Positions 36,432-45,216 of a DNA stretch of 64,000 nt are shown one piece after another. The notes under the pieces are model-generated. The model had not been told where the DNA came from, did not search any database, and saw only the letters and a list, made by a program, of their open reading frames with translations. The stretch is from NCBI RefSeq assembly GCF_900182695.1, contig NZ_FXTK01000010.1:60715-124714 (forward strand), in the 5' to 3' direction. The stretch comes from Paracoccus laeviglucosivorans. Its GTDB lineage: Bacteria > Pseudomonadota > Alphaproteobacteria > Rhodobacterales > Rhodobacteraceae. How positions within the stretch are numbered: the stretch's first letter is position 1; every line of letters begins with the position of its first letter. The translations under genes and the position numbers were made by a program.

Positions 36432-38756
36432 TCAGGCTCGCAAAACCTGATCTGCGGGCAGGATCGTGGTGACGAACTTATAGGAATTGTTGGCCCGGTA
36501 TCGCGGGTCGGATTTGACCGACTGCATGAATTCCTTGTGCCCGGCCGTGGTGCGCCCGACCAGACAGCCCGCGCTGGTATTCTTGATGCTGTCGCGGCTG
36601 ACATCATAGCCCCAGTGCTGATTGATCCCGAAAATCCCGGTATCTATCGCATCGCCGGTGCGAATACGGTCGCGGTTCTTGTCGCGATAGACCGAAACGT
36701 CGGCCACCTGCACCAGAGCTTCATGATCGCCGCGATGAATACCTACGGCCCATGCCTTGTATTGGCCGAATTTGATCCGCGCGGCACCCGCCGGATTGAC
36801 TGGATTGTCGGTAAAGAAATCGCCCGGCTCGGTCGTCGCTTCCCAGGCCAGATGCTTGATCGCACCCTGCGTATCGAACCAGAACACGATGCGCAGATCG
36901 TTGAACTTGTCCGGCTCATCGCTGTTCATGCCGCCGTCCGGGTCCGCACCCTCAAGGTAAACGATATTACGGCATTCGGGGAAGCGGCTGAACCAGTATC
37001 CGTTGCGTGCCATGTGGTCGATGACCCTGTCCATCCAGTCCCCGCTCCAGACCGGGTTGGCCAACGGCGCTTTCGGCGCGATCAGCAATTCCGCCGCCGC
37101 CATGTCCAGCAATTGATCCCCGATGCCGTTGCGCAGACAGAATTCATGCACGGCCCAACCGGAAACCGAACCGAAGCTGCCATCCGGCGGCGGGTCCAGA
37201 TAGCCCTGTTCGGACAGCTTCTGCTGCACCGCGATCACCAACTCCTTATTGCCGCCGATGGCCGCAAAGGGCAGCGGCGTCGCCAAAGCGCGCAATATCG
37301 TGGTGGCCTGCGCTGCCGCGGCGCTTTGTGCCCCAAGTGGTGCCAAGGCATTGTTCGGGGTGGGGCCTGCGGGATTGCCTGTTTGCGCATCGGGTTCGAA
37401 TGCACCGACGAAACTGGGGCATTCATCGGCAAACCAGCTGTCCTTGCGGGAAACCGCCATCGCATCGTTGAAACGTGCGACGAATTTATCGATATGGTAG
37501 CCACCTTCGGGCGGGTGGCACCACAATCGCCAACGATTGCCCTCGAATTTGGCGTGGCGCGGCGAGCCGGCATTATAGGCGGCAGCGACCAGAACGGGGT
37601 CGAAATTCGTCTTGTCCCGCTGGCGTGCGATATATGCCGTGCCAGCCATGATCGAGATGTCGGGCTTGAACAGATCATTTCCGGAAAGCCGCTTATCCCC
37701 AAGCGCCTCTCGCGCGGATTCCAGCAGCGTCTGCATAAGGCCGAAGCTGGCATCGTTCTTTTCTTGCCGAAACGCATCCGGCTTGCCGCTGCTTTCGGTT
37801 GCGATCGTCGCAACGATCAATTCAACAGGAACGCCGTAACGCTTGGCTGCCGCCACGCAATGGATGCCGAATTCCTTCCATATGCGGGTCACGGTGACCG
37901 GATCGCCGGTCGTGCCGACCGGTCGTCCGCCCTCGACCGAGATGCCTTCGGCAATCAGGGCCCATGTCACGCTTCCCTCGAACTGACGGTGCTGCTGGCC
38001 CAGCGTGGCCAATATCTGCCGGATCAGTCCCGGATCAGCCCTGACCGTGATAAGTGGCGGGGGTTCGGGTGCGGCAATTTCCGGTGCAGGCAAAAGCGCG
38101 ACGGGCTGTGGCGGCGCAATCTGGCGCGACACAAGCTGGCCCAATTCGTCGCTTGCCTGCTTAAGCGAGGCATTCAGCGCCTCGGTCTTTTCTTTCGAAC
38201 CTTGGCTGCTGCCCCAGTAAAAGGTCACGACGGTGGCGGCCAGCCCGTTCACGAAGCCGACCGCGCTGCCGATAAGTCCGAATGCCGCCATGGCAAAATT
38301 GGTATTTGTCGCGTCGATCTTGACCATTCCTGCGGTCAGCAAAAGCAGCAGCAGGATCATCATCGCCATGCTGATGACGGCGACCCACACGATGGTAATA
38401 CCGCCGCGAAATATCCGCTCGCTCATGCCGCTTTCAACCTGAAAGCTGCGCGCAGCTTCGCGGTCGCGTTGGTCAAGCTCGGCGAAACGGAAGTTGTTTT
38501 CCACCTCGTATGTTTTCAGGTCGGATTCAGCACGCCGCAATGCGGGCATGATTTCCGGGTCAGCGGCATTCTTTTCAATCACACCCGATAATGCCGCAGG
38601 CGATAATGTCGCGGATCCGGGTGCAATATATCGCCCCAACGCATTTGCGACAATCGCTGCCCCCAAAGCATTCAACGGCGGTGGCAGTGTCAATGCAGAA
38701 AGCAATGTCGGTGCGGTCGAGCGAAGTAACGTGGTTACAGCAGGCGAAACTTTCAA
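36432..38756 (-). CDS. Holin / lytic transglycosylase / PG-binding / L,D-transpeptidase-like fusion
   Basis: 774 residues from a TTG start at 38756, five bases after GGAGG. Residues 1-200 look like a phage-type holin: a Leu/Pro-rich head, two transmembrane helices (about 115-142 and 153-181) and the signature VVTFYWGSSQGSKEKTEAL. Residues 300-400 form an SLT lytic transglycosylase domain: VELIVATIATESSGKPDAF with likely catalytic Glu321, DASFGLMQTL, and VAAAYNAGSPR. Residues 503-556 resemble a peptidoglycan-binding domain (AVQQKLSEQGYL, DGSFGSVSGWAV). Residues 620-770 contain GIFGINQHWG and SAGCLVG (His714, Cys731), like L,D-transpeptidase-type phage lysins. Such a combined pore-and-wall enzyme in one chain is unusual. 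An AT-rich gap upstream may carry its own promoter. Confidence 0.85.
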   Translation of the reverse strand: MKVSPAVTTLLRSTAPTLLSALTLPPPLNALGAAIVANALGRYIAPGSATLSPAALSGVIEKNAADPEIMPALRRAESDLKTYEVENNFRFAELDQRDREAARSFQVESGMSERIFRGGITIVWVAVISMAMMILLLLLLTAGMVKIDATNTNFAMAAFGLIGSAVGFVNGLAATVVTFYWGSSQGSKEKTEALNASLKQASDELGQLVSRQIAPPQPVALLPAPEIAAPEPPPLITVRADPGLIRQILATLGQQHRQFEGSVTWALIAEGISVEGGRPVGTTGDPVTVTRIWKEFGIHCVAAAKRYGVPVELIVATIATESSGKPDAFRQEKNDASFGLMQTLLESAREALGDKRLSGNDLFKPDISIMAGTAYIARQRDKTNFDPVLVAAAYNAGSPRHAKFEGNRWRLWCHPPEGGYHIDKFVARFNDAMAVSRKDSWFADECPSFVGAFEPDAQTGNPAGPTPNNALAPLGAQSAAAAQATTILRALATPLPFAAIGGNKELVIAVQQKLSEQGYLDPPPDGSFGSVSGWAVHEFCLRNGIGDQLLDMAAAELLIAPKAPLANPVWSGDWMDRVIDHMARNGYWFSRFPECRNIVYLEGADPDGGMNSDEPDKFNDLRIVFWFDTQGAIKHLAWEATTEPGDFFTDNPVNPAGAARIKFGQYKAWAVGIHRGDHEALVQVADVSVYRDKNRDRIRTGDAIDTGIFGINQHWGYDVSRDSIKNTSAGCLVGRTTAGHKEFMQSVKSDPRYRANNSYKFVTTILPADQVLRA

Positions 38757-38927
38757 TTCAGCCTCCGCCCATAATAATAATAACTATATATTTATATCAT
38801 GGAACCGGCTGAGTCGGCAGATTAATTGGATATATACTTGGTCTGCTGCCTGTATGAATTTCCAATCCAATTCGAAATTTATTCATGCGTTTGTTTCATT
38901 CTGCCGCACATCGCGGCAGGCATTATC
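38757..38927 (-). promoter_or_regulatory. AT-rich gap, likely internal promoter for the fusion gene
   Basis: 171 bases between the 567-residue protein gene and the fusion gene, the only real gap between the genes of the cluster. It is strongly AT-rich, with an (ATA)4 run near 38771-38783, tatatattta at 38786-38795 and taattggatatata at 38823-38836, unlike the surrounding GC-rich DNA. Exact -35 and -10 boxes were not assigned. The binding site GGAGG of the fusion gene lies at its edge. Confidence 0.4.
38901..38919 (-). terminator. Weak hairpin after the 567-residue protein gene
   Basis: Perfect 7-base stem ctgccgc (38901-38907) / gcggcag (38913-38919) with a 5-base loop, nine bases after the stop. 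No T tract follows on the minus strand (aatgaaac), so it could be a partial terminator or an mRNA-protecting structure. Confidence 0.35.
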
Positions 38928-40631
38928 TCATTCCGCGCCGCGCGTGGCATCATATTCAAGCCGAGAGCTTGCTTCGCCCCAGGCGGTCGTGATGCGGCGG
39001 GCGACCCATCTGTGCAGCATCCCCTGTTCGTCGCGCAGAACCGATGGCACGCGGCGCAGGCGAACGCCTTCGCGCGGAACCTCTTCGTCCTGCAGATCAT
39101 AGGGGCGTGGTGACAGGACGCGACCGCGTGCGGTATCGGTGCCATCGAACGAGCCTTTGCGCAGAACGAACCCGCCAAAGCGGCTGGTCGGAATCGGCAC
39201 CATGGGGATCCAATGTGCCGGTGGCAGGACCTCCAGTGTCCAGGCATCCTGCGCACCTGCGCGCGGTCGGGCGGGCAGCGTTGCGCGGGTATCGGCCTCG
39301 GGGCTGCGGTCGCGGGCCAGACCGTCCGCACCTTCGTGGCTGCGTTCGATGGCCCAGACCACGTTTGCGGTTTCATCGCGGGCAAAGACCACTTCTTCGC
39401 GTGCTGCCCCTTCCAATGCGGGGCGGGCATTCGGCGGGATCACGAAGCACGGTTCGGCGCCGTCGGGTCCATCCGTCCGATACAGCGAAAATCTGCCCTT
39501 GCGGGGTTGATCCGCCGCTGCGGACACGACGATCTCTTCGTTGAAGGTGGTGCGGTAGCTGACGGCGGTCACGCCGACCAGTGCAGCCCTTGGCAGGTCG
39601 ATCGGGGCGATCAGCCAGTCCGTGCCATAGATCGTGGCATATTCCAGAAAGGCCAGCCGCGCGAGATCGTTGGGTTGCACATCGGTCAGGCCGAAATTGA
39701 CCAGCCCATCCTCGAATTGCCACAGCCGGGGTGCGGGCATACCCGGATAGCGCAAATGGCTGGCGTGAACATGGGCGTGGTGTTCGCGTATCGGTGCATC
39801 GGCATCAATGCCAAGGCCCGTGCCCTCAGCCAGTTCAAAGCTGAACCAGTCCACGGGTCCGCCCAGATGGCAGGGTGCCTCGATCCTTCGGGCGTCCGCG
39901 CCAGCGCCGGCCTGCAGGCCGAAACGATATTCCAGCCGGTCCGAATGCCAGCTTTCGCTGTCGCGCGGATGCGAGACGTTGCTGCGATACCAGTCCAGCC
40001 ATTCCTGTGCCGCGTCAGAGATTTCGGCCGGTTCGCCCTCCATCCATGCGGGGGTGCCCGCTTCCAGCGCAAGGGCCGCAGCCTCGGCATCGGGCAGATG
40101 CTGCGCGATCAACTGCCAGCTTTCATCGGGTTGCTGGGCCACAATATCCGCTGCGGCCAGATCAAAGCGGCAATCGGCAAGCAGCTGCGCCTCGCCTGCC
40201 CATCCCAGCGGGGCAAGGCCCTGCACAAGTGCCTGACCCGCTTCGGCGCGATCACGCAGCGACGGCGCGGCCCATGGCTCTGCCTCGATCTGCGGTTCGA
40301 TCGCGCAACCTTCGGGCAACGGCATCGCGGTTGCCGCGCGTTGCGGGTCGCCGGGGCGCAGGGCGGTCAATGACTGGCTTTGCGCGCTGACCCTGACCGA
40401 TACGGGGGTGCCGCAATCCTCGCCCTGAAATTCGCCAAGCTGCCATTGCCGGGCCATCATCCACAAAGCATCCGCAACGCGCATTTCGACGCCGGGTGCG
40501 GGTTCGCCGGACAGGCTTTGGGGTTCAAGCCGGGTCCATGCCGGAGGTTTGACGATGACAGCGCCGATGGCCTTGGCGTCAAACGGGCGGGCGACCATGG
40601 CCTCATGCGCTGTAAACTTGTCCTGAATCAC
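38928..40631 (-). CDS. Large hypothetical protein, cluster component (567 residues)
   Basis: 567 residues from GTG 40631, which follows AAGGAGG (within 40639-40645) embedded in the end of the upstream gene. I do not recognise a named domain. The segment ADALWMMARQWQLGEFQGEDCG near residue 53 recalls large uncharacterised proteins found together in other bacteria, with A-R-Q-W-Q and G-E-D boxes. The rest is rich in Trp and acidic residues, with no signal peptide or membrane helix, so it should be cytoplasmic. Only a few bases separate it from the 1525-residue gene upstream. It probably acts with the three other large proteins. Confidence 0.75.
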   Translation of the reverse strand: MIQDKFTAHEAMVARPFDAKAIGAVIVKPPAWTRLEPQSLSGEPAPGVEMRVADALWMMARQWQLGEFQGEDCGTPVSVRVSAQSQSLTALRPGDPQRAATAMPLPEGCAIEPQIEAEPWAAPSLRDRAEAGQALVQGLAPLGWAGEAQLLADCRFDLAAADIVAQQPDESWQLIAQHLPDAEAAALALEAGTPAWMEGEPAEISDAAQEWLDWYRSNVSHPRDSESWHSDRLEYRFGLQAGAGADARRIEAPCHLGGPVDWFSFELAEGTGLGIDADAPIREHHAHVHASHLRYPGMPAPRLWQFEDGLVNFGLTDVQPNDLARLAFLEYATIYGTDWLIAPIDLPRAALVGVTAVSYRTTFNEEIVVSAAADQPRKGRFSLYRTDGPDGAEPCFVIPPNARPALEGAAREEVVFARDETANVVWAIERSHEGADGLARDRSPEADTRATLPARPRAGAQDAWTLEVLPPAHWIPMVPIPTSRFGGFVLRKGSFDGTDTARGRVLSPRPYDLQDEEVPREGVRLRRVPSVLRDEQGMLHRWVARRITTAWGEASSRLEYDATRGAE

Positions 40632-40633
40632 GC

Positions 40634-43600
40634 TTAGCCCTCCTTGACCATGGTGAAGTTCTTCAGGCCGGACAGGCGCGCAAGCTGCTGCACCTCAAGC
40701 GCGATGCGGGTCCAGTCGATCACCGGCTCGCCTTGCAGCGACCAGCTTTGCGTATAGATGGCGGGCAGGATGCGGGCGGCCAGCGGCAAGGTTTCCAGCG
40801 TGATCAGCCGTGCCTTGGCCAGTTCAAGCGTATCGGCCAGAAAATCGCACAGGCTGTCTTCGGTCCAACGCTGACGATCGGGCGACAGGCCCAGCAGCAT
40901 GACTTGCGGCGGCTCGGCTGCCGGGGCGTCGGCATGAAGCGCGACACCGGCGGTCGCCCGGCTGGCAGTGCCCCCGTTTTCGGCCGCCTCGCGCAGGGGC
41001 AGTGTTTCGGACCAGTCGTCGATCAAAAGCCCGGTGATGCCTTGCGTCAGGTCCAGCCCAGCCGGCGCGTCAGCCAAAAGCGAAACCACAGGGCAGGTCG
41101 GAGACGCGACCTGCGGCGGCAAGCCCGTGCCGATCCAGCTGTCGGGTGGATTGTCACCGATACCGCATAGCTGGCGCAGCGTCAGCGACGGCCCCCTGCC
41201 ATTGATCGCGGACAGCAAAGACAACCGCCCGAAGCGTCCCACGGCGACGCGCACCGCCCCCATATCGGCCAGATAACGCTGGATTGCGCCGGGTTTGGGC
41301 GCGGCAAAGGCCCGTTCGCCCATCGGCTCAGCGGGATCGGCGGGGGCAAAGACGTGGCGCACCGGCACGGGCAGCGCGCTGCCGAACAACGCCAGTGCCG
41401 CATCGGCCAGCGTCCCGGTCGTCGCGGGCAGCGCCAGCACCGGCTGCAGGCGGGCAAGCCGGTTCTCGCCTTCGCGCAGGGCCAAAAGGGCCACGTCGGC
41501 GCTGTGTTTTGCCGTGATGTCTGGCAGCGCAATTCCGAAATCCGTCAGCGCCAGCAGCGCCTCGGTCATCTTGTCGCGCGGCGCCTCGGCAGCTTGCAGC
41601 AGGTCACGCAGTTCACCCAGCCGCGCGGAAAGCGCGCCCGCAGCGACCGATATGCGGCCAAGCGCCGCATTCAGTTCGCCCGGCGCTGGTTGCCACCCCG
41701 TATTGCCCGGCAGTCCGATGGCCGCGCCATCCAGCGCTGTCGCCTGATCCAGCACATCCTGCAGGGCCACGCCTGTCAGTCGGGCCTGCATCAGGGAAAT
41801 GCCCTGCGGTCCCAATTCGGCGGGGCTTTCGGGAAACGCGGCATCGGGATTGGCCAGCGCCGCCCGCGCACGGATCAGTTGCGCCAGCATTTCGGGGTGA
41901 CGGCAGGCAAAGGTGAAATCCAGCGCCGACAACGCGGTATCGGCCAGCGTCGCCCGGCCCCCGCCCGCTGCGGTCCCGATCACGATCCGGGCGGGGTCGG
42001 GCAACAGACCGGCGGCCCATGCCTCGGCCAGCGGGCTGACCTGCGCGCGCGGAGCGCTTGTGGACCAGCCCAATGCGGGATCGGGCACGGCGATAAGCCT
42101 GTGGCCGACAATGACCCCCGGCCCGCGTGACACGACGACATCGGGCAGGGCGGGCGGCGGGGCCTCGCCCCGACCCGCCGCATCCAGCGCCGCCGAGGCG
42201 CGTGCCATATTGCCCTGACCCAGCTGATGCACGGATTCCGCCAGCAGCAGGTCGGCCAAAGCATCGGCATCCGCCGCGCCTTGCGTCATCGCGGCGGAAA
42301 TGGCGGCACGTTCGGCATTGCTGGGGCCGTCCCAGACGACATCGGCATCCAGATAGGGGTTGCCCACAGGCCGGGTGGACAGTCGGTTGAAAATATCCGT
42401 GGGCCCCCGTTGCGGATCGTTCCAATGTTCCAGCAGCCGCAGCATGTCGGTGACGTTCACCCCGCCATTCACCTGCGCCGCCGGATCGTTGCCCGGATTG
42501 GCCGCAGCATCGGGCTGGCCGGTCGCCAATGGCGCAATCCCCCGAAAGCTCAGGATGAAGCGGTCGCAATCGGCGTCGTGCAGCCTGCGTTCAAAGTCAT
42601 AGCCCAGCAGCGCGCCCAGCGGCTGGCTGTTCGCCACCCCCTCAAGCAGCGATTGGGCGCGGCGGACGCGATTGCTGGACAGGTCGATCGCAAAGGCGCC
42701 GCCGCTGCCATCCGCCGGGTTATGCGCCAGATAGGCGCTGCGCAGCAGCCCTGCCGTGGTCGCCTGTTCCAAGGTGGGCGCGGCGATATAGCCCCCGGCC
42801 CGTGCGCCGCGATCCTGTGGGCGCAGATCGAACAGCCAGCCATAGGCACCCAGGGTCAGCCCTTCGGGCTTGGCCTTGCGTGCGCGGCTAAAGCGCGCCC
42901 ATGACAAGGCCAGCACCCACGCATCCAGCCGGTGGCTGGCGGTATCCAGCGTCTCGGCCACGGCGCGGGTGAAGTTTTCACCGCTGCGGGCAAGATCGAT
43001 CAGGGTGATCATCGCGCCATGCAGATCGGCCAGCCGGGCACGTGCAATCAGCATGTCCTCGATCAGTTCGATGCCCAGCAGATCGCGCTCGACGCTGGAG
43101 GTGGCATCCAGCACGCGCTTGGCCGCGTCCTGCGCCATCATTGCGGGACGCAGGACCGCAGCGCGGCTTGTCGTGGTCCCCGCGCTGACCTGAGCCAGCA
43201 CCGCCATGTATTCGCTGCCGGCGCGGATGTCTTCGCCCGTGGTCAGCGCGATGACCCGCTGGCCCAGCGATGCGTCCACAGCTGCGGTGGCCCGCACGGC
43301 ATCGGGCAGGCTTCGGCTGGGCGTTGCCGCCGCTTTCGTCCTGCTCCAGCCAAGGCCAACCAGCGCCTGAAATATGCTGGAGATCGCGCCGGGGCTGCGC
43401 CCGTCAAGCAGCGCCTGAAGATAGTCCCCATCGCGCGCCGGATCGGCATAGGGCAAGGCGACGGGGCGCGCTTCGTCATCCAGCGACCCCGCGCCATAGA
43501 TATACGAAAACCCGCCCAAGGATTCCGCCAAAAGCTGGTTCAGCAGGGCCTCGACATCCGCGGCCGGTCCCGCCTGATCCGTCGTGGCACCGATCTTGTT

Positions 43601-45211
43601 CAGAAAGTCCGATGACAGGCATTTGCGCGCCCGCACGGCCCAGCTTTGCGGGGCATGGCCGAAAATTGACAGAACGCGCTGTGCATCCGCGCCCTGATCC
43701 AGCATCGGCACGTCGTCCAGCCCGGCCAGCCAGTTCGGCAGCATCTTTCGCGTCATCCGCTCCAACCCGGCCTCGGTGCGGCCAGCATCCTGCGCTGAAA
43801 ACCTGTGCGAAAAGCCCGCAAACGGCAAAAGGCCGTAAGGCTGGCGGCCAATGCGCAGGCTGGGCAGGCTGCCGCCGCCGCGCACGAAGCTTTGGTGGAA
43901 CAGGCGCAGTTCTTCGATGATGCGGGGGGACAGCGTCTCTTGTCCGTCGTCCAGCGTTTCCAGAAAATAGCCCCATGTCGCCGGCCACAGCGCGGCGTTG
44001 ATGGCCCCGGCCAAGACATCTTCGCGCCCGGCGGCGCCAGCCAGTCCGGCCAGCCGGGCGGGATCGGTGCCAAGCGCGGCTGCGGTCCGCATCGCGGCGC
44101 TGTCGGCGGGCAAGGCGGGGGGCGTCAGCGGCACGGGTGCGGGGTCTGACCAGCGCATCCAGCCCGCCTCGGTCGCTTCGGTGTTGTTCGTGGGCGTGCC
44201 GGGCGCGACAAAGGCCATTTTCGCTGCGCCGTCATGCGCCGCAAAAAGGTCGTCAAGCGCCGCCGCGCCCTCGGCGGGCTGGCGGCTTTGCGCCACGCCA
44301 TAGACGAAAAGCCGTTCGATCGGGGCGGTCCCCGGCAAGGCAAGTTCGATCGCCATGCCCAGCTTCAGCGCAAGGTCATAGTCCGAAAGCCATTCCGTGC
44401 CTTCCAGCACCTTCAGCCCGTCCTGATCCGTCAGCTTGGCGCCGTCGCCCGACAAAAGGCCGATACGCAGGTCGCGGTCGATCAAGGCACCTTCGGCCCG
44501 CAGCAGATTGCCGCCCTGCCATGCCGAGATACGAAAGCGTTCGGGCAGCAGGCGCGGTCGCGCGGCGGCGGCGTCAAGCGCCGCCACCTCGGGAAAGACC
44601 GGCAATGCGCCCGTGCCGCGCGCGTCGGGGTTCGAAGGGCGGGTGGCAAAGGCCACGTGCCGCGCCCGTTCAGGCCCGGTCACCTGACGAAGCGTGGACC
44701 AGAATGTCTCCATGCCGCTGTCATCTGCTGCCTGAAACAGCGCGTTCCAATAGGCACGGCCCGCCTGCGCCTCGGCCTCGGACAGTCCGGCACGGCTGTT
44801 GTCCACGTGGATTTCATCGGGATAGATTCGGACTTTCAGCACCGATGCGCCCGCCGCGTTGCGGGAAAACCGCGTTTCAAGCCGCAGGGGCAGCAGCAAA
44901 AGGGGAATGTCTGCCGGGGCATCAAGCCCAAAGCGCAGCATGTCGCCCAGCCGGTCGCGCAGGCTGTCTTGCAATTCCTTGCGGGTGCTTTCGCGTTCCT
45001 GCAACTGCGCGTTCGCTTTTTCGATCGCCACGCCCAGCCGTTCGACGGCAGCCGTGTCGCCCGCCCGCTGCGCGGCTTCCAGCGCGGCACGCTGCGTCTT
45101 CAGCCCGGCGCGGGCGACCGCCTCGGCATGCGCCGCCTTTTCCACGGCCAGCCGCGACCTTGCGGTGCGGGTCTGCGCGGTTTTCAGCTCTCTGAGGTCC
45201 ATGGGTGGCAC
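40634..45211 (-). CDS. Very large hypothetical protein, cluster component (1525 residues)
   Basis: 1525 residues. GTG 45211 is eight bases from GGAGG (45220-45224); ATG 45202 is an alternative, and the longest frame to 45277 overlaps the upstream gene without support. Residues about 10-95 form a coiled coil rich in Ala, Glu, Gln and Arg. Recognisable boxes are PLLLLPLRLETRFS and VRIYPDEIHVD (about residues 105-140), AALWPATWGYFLETL (about 415) and SLRIGRQPYGLLPFAGF (about 455). I associate these boxes with large bacterial proteins of unknown function. No enzyme signature, signal peptide or membrane helix. It sits between the 1166- and 567-residue genes with almost no spacing. Confidence 0.75.
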   Translation of the reverse strand: MPPMDLRELKTAQTRTARSRLAVEKAAHAEAVARAGLKTQRAALEAAQRAGDTAAVERLGVAIEKANAQLQERESTRKELQDSLRDRLGDMLRFGLDAPADIPLLLLPLRLETRFSRNAAGASVLKVRIYPDEIHVDNSRAGLSEAEAQAGRAYWNALFQAADDSGMETFWSTLRQVTGPERARHVAFATRPSNPDARGTGALPVFPEVAALDAAAARPRLLPERFRISAWQGGNLLRAEGALIDRDLRIGLLSGDGAKLTDQDGLKVLEGTEWLSDYDLALKLGMAIELALPGTAPIERLFVYGVAQSRQPAEGAAALDDLFAAHDGAAKMAFVAPGTPTNNTEATEAGWMRWSDPAPVPLTPPALPADSAAMRTAAALGTDPARLAGLAGAAGREDVLAGAINAALWPATWGYFLETLDDGQETLSPRIIEELRLFHQSFVRGGGSLPSLRIGRQPYGLLPFAGFSHRFSAQDAGRTEAGLERMTRKMLPNWLAGLDDVPMLDQGADAQRVLSIFGHAPQSWAVRARKCLSSDFLNKIGATTDQAGPAADVEALLNQLLAESLGGFSYIYGAGSLDDEARPVALPYADPARDGDYLQALLDGRSPGAISSIFQALVGLGWSRTKAAATPSRSLPDAVRATAAVDASLGQRVIALTTGEDIRAGSEYMAVLAQVSAGTTTSRAAVLRPAMMAQDAAKRVLDATSSVERDLLGIELIEDMLIARARLADLHGAMITLIDLARSGENFTRAVAETLDTASHRLDAWVLALSWARFSRARKAKPEGLTLGAYGWLFDLRPQDRGARAGGYIAAPTLEQATTAGLLRSAYLAHNPADGSGGAFAIDLSSNRVRRAQSLLEGVANSQPLGALLGYDFERRLHDADCDRFILSFRGIAPLATGQPDAAANPGNDPAAQVNGGVNVTDMLRLLEHWNDPQRGPTDIFNRLSTRPVGNPYLDADVVWDGPSNAERAAISAAMTQGAADADALADLLLAESVHQLGQGNMARASAALDAAGRGEAPPPALPDVVVSRGPGVIVGHRLIAVPDPALGWSTSAPRAQVSPLAEAWAAGLLPDPARIVIGTAAGGGRATLADTALSALDFTFACRHPEMLAQLIRARAALANPDAAFPESPAELGPQGISLMQARLTGVALQDVLDQATALDGAAIGLPGNTGWQPAPGELNAALGRISVAAGALSARLGELRDLLQAAEAPRDKMTEALLALTDFGIALPDITAKHSADVALLALREGENRLARLQPVLALPATTGTLADAALALFGSALPVPVRHVFAPADPAEPMGERAFAAPKPGAIQRYLADMGAVRVAVGRFGRLSLLSAINGRGPSLTLRQLCGIGDNPPDSWIGTGLPPQVASPTCPVVSLLADAPAGLDLTQGITGLLIDDWSETLPLREAAENGGTASRATAGVALHADAPAAEPPQVMLLGLSPDRQRWTEDSLCDFLADTLELAKARLITLETLPLAARILPAIYTQSWSLQGEPVIDWTRIALEVQQLARLSGLKNFTMVKEG

Positions 45212-45216
45212 GGTCG

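Noticed and set aside
36303..38591. Long plus-strand open frame opposite the fusion gene
   Set aside because: It is the antisense of a gene with clear domains; long antisense frames are expected in GC-rich DNA with strong third-position bias.
38771..38783. ATA microsatellite as phase-variable switch
   Set aside because: Only about four units and outside the coding region; no evidence of length variation.
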